A DNA stretch of 64,000 nucleotides. It comes from Halorussus salinus (GTDB taxonomy: Archaea; Halobacteriota; Halobacteria; Halobacteriales; Haladaptataceae). Below, in pieces: positions 34,241 to 41,860 of this stretch (positions are counted from its first letter, which is position 1; the number at the start of each line of letters is the position of its first letter). The position numbers were made by a program, and so were the translations under genes. The notes below the pieces were generated by a model, which was given only the letters and a program-made list of their open reading frames with translations, made no database searches and was not told the origin of the DNA. The stretch is taken from positions 722,927 to 786,926 of the forward strand of contig NZ_ML974127.1 in NCBI RefSeq assembly GCF_004765815.2. The letters are read 5' to 3'.

Positions 34241-34552
34241 ATGGACTAGGTCGGGCAGTTAGGCCCTGCTCGTCACCCGCACTATGGCCTTTAGCGGGGA
34301 CCGAACCCCGGAGGCGTCCGGTCAGACCGTGCCGGGCCCCGGAAGCCGACTTCGAAGCCTCGTCCTGCGGGGACAGCGGTCTCCGGCGGGCACTCGCAGG
34401 AGTGCCGCAGTCGGAGTTAGCCGATGGTAATCCGTCAGGCGCGGAAGCGAGCAGCGGGCCATTGGACATCTGTCGCTCGTAGGGTTGCGGGGTGGAGGAC
34501 GCGACCGGGATTCCCCGGCACGGAACGCCGGGCAAATCCGGGCGTCCAACCA
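34241..34552 (+). ncRNA. ffs: 7S/SRP RNA
   Basis: The RNA scaffold of the signal recognition particle. The Alu-domain start GGTCGGGCAGTTAGGCCC lies at 34249-34266. The S-domain helix-8 motif holds GTCAGG (34434-34439) and GGAAGCGAGCAGC just after. Ends pair as TGGAC (34242-34246) with GTCCA (34544-34548). TATA-like CCTTAAG at about 34213 is 27-30 bases upstream, fitting the proposed 5' end. The length of about 310 bases matches haloarchaeal 7S RNA. Exact ends are estimated. Confidence 0.88.
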
Positions 34553-34559
34553 TTCATAC

Positions 34560-34780
34560 GCGACAACCTTTTACTGCACTCAGTCCTTTGGAAGCCGAAG
34601 GCTTCCGAACTCCTTCGCTGGCAAAAGGTTGATCAAAAACACCGTCAGAGGCAAGCTCTGACGAGCCGTCGATCACTTCGTTCCCGGCGACACGGCGTCA
34701 CCGCCTCAGAAGCGCCTGCGGCGCTTCTTCGACGGCTCCTTGGTCCGCTCGCTTCGCTCGCGGTGCAGATGTACTCTACA
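34560..34780 (+). repeat. Dispersed stem-loop element, copy B
   Basis: Just after the SRP RNA, CAACCTTTT (34563-34571) pairs perfectly with AAAAGGTTG around 34623-34631. Between the arms sits GGAAGCC/GGCTTCC. It then continues AAAAACACCG, a further hairpin AGAAGCGC/GCGCTTCT, and TTGGTCCGCTCGCTTCGCTC exactly as in copy A. Its position immediately after a transcription unit again suggests a 3'-end function. The remaining bases up to 34842 hold nothing recognisable. Confidence 0.62.
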
Positions 34781-34842
34781 GCACCGCCGTCGCTTGTACT
34801 CCACAGCACCCAGTCGAGTGATAATTTAGAATCGAGTCGGTA

Positions 34843-35724
34843 TCAGTCGTCCGCGGCCTCGACCGTCCCCTCGACGTTCGTCAGTTCGAGACCACCTTCG
34901 AGGGTCCGGTTCGGGTACGGGATGTCGATGCCCTCGGCGTCGAATCGCTCTTTCACGCCGGTTACGTACTCGCCGCGGGTCTTCACGTAGTCGCCCCGCG
35001 AGGGGTTCGAAATCCAGATGCGGGACTGAAGCCCGACCGAGGAGTCCCCGAGTTCGGTCAGTCGGACCGACGGGGCGGGGTCGTCCATGATGTCGGGGTG
35101 GGCCTCGGCCTCCTCGACGATGATTTCGGTCGCCTCGTCGATGTCGTCGTCGTAGCCGATGCCGAACAGGAACTTGAGGCGGAGTCGGTCGCCCTCGACG
35201 GGGTTCTTGATGACGCCGTCGGTCAGTTGGGAGTTGGGTACAGTGAGCAGTTCGTTGTCGAACGTTCGGACTCGCGTCACGCGCAGGCCGATGTCTTCCA
35301 CGACGCCCGAGTAACTGCCGCCGTCCCACTCCACCCAGTCGCCGATTTTGAAGGGTTTGTCCGTGTAGATGAACACGCCAGCGACGAAGTTGGCGATAAC
35401 GTCCTGCATCGCGAACCCGATGGCGAGGGTGGCCGCCGCGGCGATGGTCGCCAGCGAGGTCAGGAAGTTGCCGTAGTCGGCGGCCCCGAACGCGACCGAG
35501 ATGGCGACGAACACGACGGCGAACTTCGTGATTTTGAGCAGCGGTTTCTTGGCGTGGCTGTCGAGGTTCCGCCGGTCGAGGAATCTGCTGACTATCGGGA
35601 TGACCGTCAGCCGACCGACGACGTAGATAGCGACGAACGCGACGACGAAGTATATCGCTTGCGTGATTGCCGTCGCGTATCCCGTGTCGATAACGCGGTC
35701 GAGAAACGGAAGCGGATCGACCAT
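34843..35724 (-). CDS. MscS-type mechanosensitive channel
   Basis: A 293-residue small-conductance mechanosensitive channel. Three N-terminal membrane helices (about 15-40, 65-90, 95-125) are followed by the beta domain (YTDKPFKIGDWVEWDGGSYS) and the alpha/beta C-terminal domain with IWISNPSRGDYVKTRGEY. The pore helix holds AAAATLAIGFAMQDVIANFV. It opens on hypo-osmotic shock to release solutes, important in high-salt habitats. The stop overlaps the yhbY gene region: its ATG shares a base with the yhbY stop. Confidence 0.93.
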   Translation of the reverse strand: MVDPLPFLDRVIDTGYATAITQAIYFVVAFVAIYVVGRLTVIPIVSRFLDRRNLDSHAKKPLLKITKFAVVFVAISVAFGAADYGNFLTSLATIAAAATLAIGFAMQDVIANFVAGVFIYTDKPFKIGDWVEWDGGSYSGVVEDIGLRVTRVRTFDNELLTVPNSQLTDGVIKNPVEGDRLRLKFLFGIGYDDDIDEATEIIVEEAEAHPDIMDDPAPSVRLTELGDSSVGLQSRIWISNPSRGDYVKTRGEYVTGVKERFDAEGIDIPYPNRTLEGGLELTNVEGTVEAADD

Positions 35725-35969
35725 CAGTGCAACACCGCGGTGTTCCCCCGCGTCTCCACGAGGTCGGCGTCCACGCGCTCGGCCAACTCCTCGGCGAGTT
35801 CGTCGGTCGTGGTGCCGCCGCGGGCCGCCCGGAGGAACTTGACTTTCACGAGCTTTCGGTCACGGAGTTGGTCGCCGAGTTCGTCGGTCACGGAGTCGAT
35901 TCCGGCCTTGCCGACCCAGACGGTCACGTCGAGGTCGTGGGCCTCTTTGCGTAGGTCTTCGTCTGTCAT
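35724..35969 (-). CDS. YhbY/CRM-domain RNA-binding protein
   Basis: An 81-residue single CRM (YhbY) domain, MTDEDLRKEAHDLDVTVWVG. The GKAG loop and KFLRAARGGTT are the family's RNA-contact positions. Bacterial YhbY binds pre-50S ribosomes; archaeal copies are thought to act in rRNA processing. In many archaea it is a neighbour of RNase P component 4; here rnp4 (38830) lies 2.9 kb away with orc1 and the putative origin in between. It overlaps mscS by one base. Confidence 0.88.
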   Translation of the reverse strand: MTDEDLRKEAHDLDVTVWVGKAGIDSVTDELGDQLRDRKLVKVKFLRAARGGTTTDELAEELAERVDADLVETRGNTAVLH

Positions 35970-36069
35970 ACCTCCGACTGAGGAGCGAACGGTGATAAAA
36001 GGCTTGCACCGGCCCGGTCGGCGGACTTTTCGGATGGTTGGGGTTCGATGCCCGTCCGCGAGGTGAGGT

Positions 36070-37665
36070 TCAGTTCCCGTTCGAGAGCTGTGCGCGCACC
36101 ACCGCCGTCACCTCGTCGCTCGACAGGTCCCCGAGTCGGGAGTCCTCGCCGAGCGTCTCCATGATGGTCTCGGGTTGCTCGTTGAAGGTGAACTCGATGA
36201 ACATCCCCGAGGAGGGACCGTGGCTCTTGCGCTCGGACTCCACGATGGAGTAGGTCGTCAGTTCTTTCATCTTGTTGACGTAGGTCTCTTGGTGGTACTG
36301 GTCGGCGTCGAGGGCGTCCGTGAGAAAGCGGTAGACCTGATAGCCGGTCGTACTCCGGGCGGAGCTGTTCCCGGCCTCGTCGGCGACCGCGGCCGTGGCG
36401 TAGAGACAGAGTTTCTTCTGGGTGCTGATGCCTCGCGTCACTTCGAGGACGCGGTTGCGTTCCACCTTGTCCTGCGCTTTCCGGACGTGCTGTTCGCCCA
36501 CCCGGTCGGCACCCTCGCGCTCGGCGAGGTCGCCCGCGACGCGCATCAGGTCGATTGCCTTCCGGGCGTCGCCGTGGTTCTGGGCGGCGAACGCCGCCGC
36601 GAGCGGAATCACGTCGTCCTGCAACACGTCGTCGTGGAAGGCGTCTTCCCGGTGGCGGAGGATGGCGCGCAACTGGTTGGCGTCGTAGTCGTCGAAGTGA
36701 ACGTCCTCGGGCGTGAACGAACTCAGCGCGCGACTGCCGACCGATTCGAGCATCTTCGTGTCGTTCGTGATGGCGGCGATGGAGACCTGCGCGGTGATGT
36801 CGTTGCTCGACCCCGCCCGCGAGAGTTGATAGAGGAGTCGCGAGAACGCTGGCTGGTCCTTGTCGCGTCGCCCGACGAGCATGTCGAGTTCGTCGAGGAC
36901 GAAGACCACGGTGTCGTAGTTCTCGTTGACGAGTCGGTAGAGTTCCCGCCACTTCTCCTTGGTCGAGACGCCGTGCTGTGGCACTTCGACCGAGACGCCC
37001 GCCTCGTCGGCGACCTTCATCGCGAGTTCGTAGACGGCCGACCCGAGCGTCCCGATGTCTTGGCAGTTCATCTCGATGACGCCGAACCGAATCCCGCGGC
37101 TGTCACAGAGACGACCGATGTTCTCGCAGACCGCGTTGATGATGAGCGACTTCCCGGTTCCCGAAGGGCCGTAGAGAAAGAGGTTCGGCGGGCGGTTGTC
37201 GCCGATGGCGACCCGGAGCATCTTCGTGACCTGCGTCAACTGCTCGTCGCGGCCGACGATGCGCTCCTCTTCGACCACCTCGTTGGGGTTGAGTAGCGAC
37301 CGATTCCGGATGAGCGACTGCTGTTCGTCGAAGTCGAGTAGCATCTCCTCGATGGACTTCGACTCGTCTTCGGGCGTGACCGGGTCGTCGGGTTCGAGCG
37401 TTTCCCCCGGTTCCGTCAGCGTTTCCTGCTCGCCCGTGGCCTCCGACTCGACCAACGTTTCTCGGTCTGCCGCCGTCCTCGACTCGCCCTCGTCTCCGGA
37501 TTCGGCGGTTCCGTTCGACTCGACCGCATCTCCTCGATTGCCGGAGTTCTCGGGGGCGTCGGCGTCTATCACCGCGGCCTGCGAGTCCGTAGAGCGCGAA
37601 CCGTCGTCGTCGCGAAGAGAAGCGTCCTCCTCGTCAGCATCTGCAACCGAGGCGTCGGAATCCAT
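36070..37665 (-). CDS. orc1: Orc1/Cdc6 family replication initiator
   Basis: A 531-residue AAA+ initiator. Residues 1-125 are an acidic Ser/Glu/Asp-rich extension, unusually long for this family. Walker A is LYGPSGTGKS (about residue 172), Walker B VFVLDELDML (about 250) and sensor 1 SIAAITNDTKML (about 290). A winged-helix DNA-binding domain lies at 430-525 (YQVYRFLTDAL, SIVESERKSHGPSSG). Its start faces a repeat-rich, gene-free region, and it is transcribed away from it, the usual arrangement of a haloarchaeal initiator and its cognate origin. Confidence 0.95.
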   Translation of the reverse strand: MDSDASVADADEEDASLRDDDGSRSTDSQAAVIDADAPENSGNRGDAVESNGTAESGDEGESRTAADRETLVESEATGEQETLTEPGETLEPDDPVTPEDESKSIEEMLLDFDEQQSLIRNRSLLNPNEVVEEERIVGRDEQLTQVTKMLRVAIGDNRPPNLFLYGPSGTGKSLIINAVCENIGRLCDSRGIRFGVIEMNCQDIGTLGSAVYELAMKVADEAGVSVEVPQHGVSTKEKWRELYRLVNENYDTVVFVLDELDMLVGRRDKDQPAFSRLLYQLSRAGSSNDITAQVSIAAITNDTKMLESVGSRALSSFTPEDVHFDDYDANQLRAILRHREDAFHDDVLQDDVIPLAAAFAAQNHGDARKAIDLMRVAGDLAEREGADRVGEQHVRKAQDKVERNRVLEVTRGISTQKKLCLYATAAVADEAGNSSARSTTGYQVYRFLTDALDADQYHQETYVNKMKELTTYSIVESERKSHGPSSGMFIEFTFNEQPETIMETLGEDSRLGDLSSDEVTAVVRAQLSNGN

Positions 37666-37701
37666 GCCTCGGGCGTCTCGTTCCTCCCATTAAACGTTGC
37701 C

Positions 37702-38666
37702 GTTATCGATGTGTATTCGCTCCGTAGGTTCCACTACGATACCGGATTTGGAAGTATCGGTGCTACAGTCGCGACGGTTCGGGGAGTGCCGACGAAGTGT
37801 TCGGAAGTGTGCCGACGAGATGACGGCGGAAGCCCGACGACAGAGACACACCTCTATCGAAGTGTTCTGGGCGGAGACGAGGGAGGGTGGGTGGTCGGGT
37901 TATCGGCGATGTCGCATCCGGGGCGGCATCATCGAGAATTACACCCGTTTCCCGCGCTCGGGAGGTCTGTATAGTCGTGCGTACTCCTCTCTAGAGAGAA
38001 CTCCCACCCACCTCTATCGAAGTGTTCGATGTGTTTCCTACGACTGTCCTCCTAGCTGAGATTGAAAGAAGAGATAGAGGAACGGGAAGCGGAGGCAACG
38101 AAAGCCGAGGAGTAGACGCGGGAAGACAGAAAGGCGAGATAGAGAGACGAAAAGAGGGCACAGAGGGACAGGAAAACGAGATAGAGCGAAAGAAAAGAAA
38201 CGGAAAGACGAGAAGACGGACGGAGGAGCAGGAGGACGAGAAGACGGACGAAGTAACGGGCGAACGCGAGGTCGAACACGAACTGACTGACGACACCGGA
38301 CTCCTGCGAGGATTAGACAACTCCTCCGATAACGAAACAGCTCCTCCGACAATGAAACAGCTTCTCCGACAATGAAACAGCTTCTCCGACAATGAAACAG
38401 CTTCTCCTACTAACGAAACAGTTTCTCCAACATCAAAACAGCCCCTCCGACGACGAGACAGTTCCTCCAACACCGAAACACCTCTTCCGACGATACACTT
38501 CGATAGAGGTGTCTCTCCCTCCACCTTCTCGTCCCGCCACACTTCGATAGACGTGTCCGCCCGCCCGAACCCGCCGAACCCCACCTACCGAAATTCCGAT
38601 AGAACACTTCGATAGAGGTGTGACACTCCGTCACTTCCGATACCGACAACAAATCGATAGAGGTGT
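37702..38666. other. Putative replication origin with opposed 18-20 bp boxes
   Basis: Copies of ACACCTCTATCGAAGTGTTC lie at 37848-37867 and 38008-38027, with a weaker GTTATCGATGTGTATTC at 37702-37718. On the right, inverted copies (ACACTTCGATAGAGGTGT) lie at 38495-38512, 38539-38556 (one change), 38603-38621 and 38651-38666 (partial). The boxes point toward each other across a strongly purine-rich tract (38055-38280) and a 20-bp tandem array. Boxes of opposite orientation flanking a possible unwinding region next to orc1 is the layout of archaeal origins. The box differs from the classical ORB I know, suggesting a cognate, non-standard initiator-origin pair. Confidence 0.75.
38321..38489. repeat. 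20-bp tandem repeat inside the origin region
   Basis: About eight units close to CTTCTCCGACAATGAAACAG (one unit is 21 bases). Central units are identical and outer ones diverge, as expected from slippage. The array abuts the first inverted origin box. There are no spacers, so it is not CRISPR. Confidence 0.9.
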
Positions 38667-38720
38667 CTCCTCGGTTCGAGTCGCCGGAATAGAGGCATCG
38701 TCGGAACGCGAGGGTCACCG

Positions 38721-38788
38721 AAATGGAGAAGCCAGCGAAACGGAGAAGCCAGCAAAACGGAGAAGCCAGCAAAACGGAGAAATCAGCG
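38721..38788. repeat. 17-bp tandem repeat, four units
   Basis: Four units of AAACGGAGAAGCCAGCA with slight changes lie between the last origin box and rnp4. They are purine-rich on the plus strand, like the tract within the origin. Confidence 0.88.
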
Positions 38789-38829
38789 AACGCGGCGGAG
38801 TCGACGGAACGCGAACACCGGTCCGGCGC

Positions 38830-39105
38830 TCACTCGTAGGGGTACCGCGCTTGCTCGCCGCAGTCGCAGGTGACGACGACGTGACCGTCTTGCAATCTGA
38901 CACGGGCGTTCTTTCCCGGTCGAAGGTAGGTGTCGCAGGCGTCGCAGGTAAAGCGTTTGAACTCCTTCGGGAGCGGGATTCTGTTGCGCTCGGCCAGCCT
39001 GCGCGCGAGACGGACGTACTCTCTGGCGCGGTCGTCGTGACACTCCGCGGCGGCGTCGCGGGCGAGCGAGGCGAGACGCTCGATGCGCTCTTCGGCTATC
39101 GTCAT
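38830..39105 (-). CDS. rnp4: RNase P protein component 4 (Rpr2/Rpp21)
   Basis: A 91-residue RNase P subunit acting with the catalytic RNA to mature tRNA 5' ends. Residues 1-45 form two helices (MTIAEERIERLASLARDAAA, YVRLARRLAERN). The zinc ribbon has CDACDTYLRPG and TCDCGEQARYPY, giving the four cysteines. The gene reads toward the origin region. Its usual neighbour yhbY is on the far side of orc1. Confidence 0.9.
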   Translation of the reverse strand: MTIAEERIERLASLARDAAAECHDDRAREYVRLARRLAERNRIPLPKEFKRFTCDACDTYLRPGKNARVRLQDGHVVVTCDCGEQARYPYE

Positions 39106-39272
39106 GAAGTATGGGAATGGGGGGTGGGGGTTTCCGGGGCGAGACAGGACAAGGATAGAAGGTTCCTGTGTTGCCCCAAAGGGGTGATTCTCGGTACAGA
39201 TAATATAGTTTTTGGTTTCGGACGGCTGGAACCGACTGCGTATTGACGTATCGACCCATTCGCCGCCGAGAC

Positions 39273-39382
39273 GCGGTCGCGTTTCGATAGGGAGGTCGCC
39301 GCGTTCCGGTGTAGTAGTTACCACATTTCGGTAGGGCAGTCGTCGTGTTCCGGTGGAGTAGTCGCCGTGTTCCGGTAGGGTT
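39273..39382. repeat. 22-bp tandem repeat, five units
   Basis: Five exact-length units near GTCGCCGTGTTCCGGTAGGG plus two bases, in the gap between rnp4 and the first glycosyltransferase. The first unit contains TTCGATAGGG, reminiscent of the origin box. The 450-base gap 39106-39556 holds no gene; it also has an AT-rich ATAATATAG patch near 39207 that may be a promoter. Confidence 0.85.
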
Positions 39383-39462
39383 TTGTCGCGGCCGACGCAT
39401 CGCTCGGACAGTGACACGGCTGTACGGCCCCGAAAACGACGCTTTCGAAGCGAGGAGCGACC

Positions 39463-39516
39463 GACGAGAAAGAAACGGCCGACGGGAAAGAAACGGCCAA
39501 GGAGACGGAAATGGCC
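39463..39516. repeat. 18-bp tandem repeat, three units
   Basis: Three units near GACGAGAAAGAAACGGCC just before the glycosyltransferase start. This is the fourth distinct tandem repeat within 1.2 kb. Confidence 0.8.
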
Positions 39517-39556
39517 GACGAGAGACGAGCGACTGCCGAGGAGTTCCGCCACGACG

Positions 39557-40585
39557 ATGAAGGTGAGCCACTACTTCGAGTGGGAGGAGTACATCACGGG
39601 CGGGCACGCCCAGTCGGTGGACAACCAGCGCACGATTATGGACCGCGCTGGCATCGAGTACACCCCGAAACCGACCCTCGACGCCGACCTCCTCCACCTC
39701 AACAACATGGGGCCGAAGTCGCTGTACTACGCAAAACAGGCCCAGCGCGCCGACGTGCCGGTCCTCGTCCACACCCACCAGACCGCCGAGGACTTCGAGG
39801 AGAGCTTCGCGTTCTCGAACCTCCTCGCCAAGCCGATGAAGCCCTACCTTCGCTACGCCTACTCGCTGGCCGACCACCTCGTCTGTCCCTCCGACCACAA
39901 CCGCCGGGTCATCGAGGAGTACGCCGACGCGCCCAAGACCGTCGTCAGCAACGGGTTCGACCCCGAGAAGGTCGCGGGGTACGACGACGAGTCGCTCCGC
40001 GAAACGTACCTCGACCGCTACGACCTCGACCCGCCCGTCGTTTTCAACGTCGGTCACGTCATCAAGCGCAAGGGACTCGAAGCGTTCGTGGAGACCGCCC
40101 GCGAGATGCCCGACCTCGATTTCGTCTGGTTCGGCTACCTCAACCCCGCCGGTGGAGAACTCGACCGATTCCTCAAGAGCAGAGACACCAAGCGACTCGT
40201 CGAGAGCGCGCCCGACAACTGCCAGTTCACGGGTTACGTCGAAGACATCGAAGGCGCGTTCGCGGCCGGAGACGTGTTCTTCTGGCCGAGCAAGAACGAG
40301 AACGAGGGCATCGCCCTGCTGGAAGCGATGTCCTGTGGCAAGCCGCTGGTCATCCGCGACATCCCGACGTACGACTGGCTCGAAGACGGCACTCACTGCC
40401 TGAAAGCCAGCGACGAGTCGGCCGACGCCGCGACGGCCGCCGCCGAGTTCGCGGACGAACTCGACCGCCTCCGCGACTCCGACCTGCGCGAGGAGCTAGG
40501 AGCCAGCGCCGCCGACAAGAGCGAGGAGTTCGAACTCGACGCCGTCGGCGAGGACCTCGTGTCGCTGTACCAACGGTTGGCGTGA
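39557..40585 (+). CDS. Glycosyltransferase family 4 protein
   Basis: A 342-residue GT-B fold enzyme, MKVSHYFEWEEYITGGHAQS. The sugar-nucleotide domain has the strand HVIKRKGLEAFVETAREMPD near residue 185 and the family motif NEGIALLEAMSCGKPLVIRD (about 250). It is followed after 87 bases by a second GT4 gene on the same strand. In archaea such pairs are tied to glycolipid synthesis (sugar transfer to archaeol-type lipids). The specific sugar is not visible. Confidence 0.88.
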   Translation: MKVSHYFEWEEYITGGHAQSVDNQRTIMDRAGIEYTPKPTLDADLLHLNNMGPKSLYYAKQAQRADVPVLVHTHQTAEDFEESFAFSNLLAKPMKPYLRYAYSLADHLVCPSDHNRRVIEEYADAPKTVVSNGFDPEKVAGYDDESLRETYLDRYDLDPPVVFNVGHVIKRKGLEAFVETAREMPDLDFVWFGYLNPAGGELDRFLKSRDTKRLVESAPDNCQFTGYVEDIEGAFAAGDVFFWPSKNENEGIALLEAMSCGKPLVIRDIPTYDWLEDGTHCLKASDESADAATAAAEFADELDRLRDSDLREELGASAADKSEEFELDAVGEDLVSLYQRLA

Positions 40586-40672
40586 CGCCCCGCTTTCGAC
40601 CGCTCACCCCGGACGCTCGTCCGTGAGCGAACTTCAAAAGGACTTAACTACCGGTTGCCAAAGGGGCCAACA

Positions 40673-41776
40673 ATGGAACGGGTCGCCGCGTTCACCGACA
40701 CCTACCTGCCGACGGTCAACGGCGTGACGTACACCATCGCGTCGTGGCGCGAGCGGTGGGAACGGGCGGGCGGTCGGATGGACGTGGTCTACCCCAACGC
40801 CGACGGCCACCGGCCGAACGACGGCGAACATCCCGTCGGGAGTCTTCCGCTCCCCTTCTACGACGGGTTCCACGTCGGCACGCCGAAGGTGCCGAAAGCC
40901 GTCCGAGACGCCGAGGTCGTCCACGCGCACACGCCGTTCAACATCGGCGTCGGCGGTCTGCGCCTCGCCCGGAAGAAGGACGTGCCACTCGTCGCCTCGT
41001 ATCACACTCCCACCAGCGAGTACGCAGAATACGTCTCCCCGACCGACTCCATCGCGTCGCTGGTCGGCCGGGTCTCCGAGGCCTACGAGCGATGGTTCTA
41101 CGGCCGAGCGGACGCGGTGCTGGCACCCTCCGAGGCGACCCGCGACCACCTGAAGTCGGCGGTCGGCGTGGACACGCCGGTCGAAGTCGTGCCCAACGGC
41201 ATCGACACCGAGCGGTTCCGGCCCGTCGAGACCGACGAGTTCCTCGCGCGCCACGACCTCCGAGGAGAACGCCCGCTGATAGGCTACACCGGACGCCACG
41301 GGTACGAGAAGCGCCTCTCGGAACTCGTCGCGGCCGCGGCCGACATGGACGTGACGGTCGTCTTCGGCGGCGACGGACCGGCCCGCGAGGACTTAGAGGA
41401 ACAGGCCGAAAGTCTCGGCGCTGACGCCCGATTTCTCGGCTTTCTCGACCGCGAGGAGATGCCCGCGTTTTACTCGGCGCTCGACGCCTTCGCGTTCCCG
41501 AGTCCGGTCGAGACGCAGGGGTTGGTCGCGCTGGAGGCCAACGCCTGCGGGACCCCCGTCGTGGGCGCGAACGCGGGCGCGCTGGCCGACACCATCGACC
41601 ACGGCGAGACCGGGTATCACTACGAGAGCGGCAACATCGACGACTTCCGCGACGCAGTTCACCGGACGCTGGCCGACCGCGACGACCTCCGGGAGCGGTG
41701 TCTCGCCCGGCGCGACGAGGTGAGCGTCGAACACGCCGTCGAGAAGTTGCACGACGTGTACGACCGGATGCGATGA
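40673..41776 (+). CDS. Glycosyltransferase family 4 protein (glycolipid-type)
   Basis: A 367-residue GT4 enzyme, MERVAAFTDTYLPTVNGVTY, whose N-terminus resembles diacylglycerol glucosyl- or mannosyltransferases. HAHTPFNIGVGGLRLARKK and PNGIDTERFRP are typical. The donor-binding motif is SPVETQGLVALEANACGTPV (about residue 290). TATA-like CTTAACTA lies upstream at about 40642. Together with the preceding GT4 it probably builds a two-sugar glycolipid head group; this is inference. Confidence 0.9.
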   Translation: MERVAAFTDTYLPTVNGVTYTIASWRERWERAGGRMDVVYPNADGHRPNDGEHPVGSLPLPFYDGFHVGTPKVPKAVRDAEVVHAHTPFNIGVGGLRLARKKDVPLVASYHTPTSEYAEYVSPTDSIASLVGRVSEAYERWFYGRADAVLAPSEATRDHLKSAVGVDTPVEVVPNGIDTERFRPVETDEFLARHDLRGERPLIGYTGRHGYEKRLSELVAAAADMDVTVVFGGDGPAREDLEEQAESLGADARFLGFLDREEMPAFYSALDAFAFPSPVETQGLVALEANACGTPVVGANAGALADTIDHGETGYHYESGNIDDFRDAVHRTLADRDDLRERCLARRDEVSVEHAVEKLHDVYDRMR

Positions 41777-41860
41777 TAGCACGGCCGCATCCGGTGAAAC
41801 CCCGTTCTCAGCGTTGAGACACACCGCTTTTTATAAGTTCCACGAGTGCTAGTTAGAAGC

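Noticed and set aside
34424-34990. 188-codon open frame over the SRP RNA and repeat B
   Set aside because: It covers a recognised RNA gene and repeat and gives a basic, Ser-rich nonsense product.
38022-38375. 117-codon open frame in the origin region
   Set aside because: It arises from the purine-rich tract; the product is Arg/Glu/Lys low complexity, unlike haloarchaeal genes, and it crosses the origin box at its start.
38321-38489. CRISPR array
   Set aside because: Units are contiguous 20-mers with no unique spacers and no cas genes nearby.
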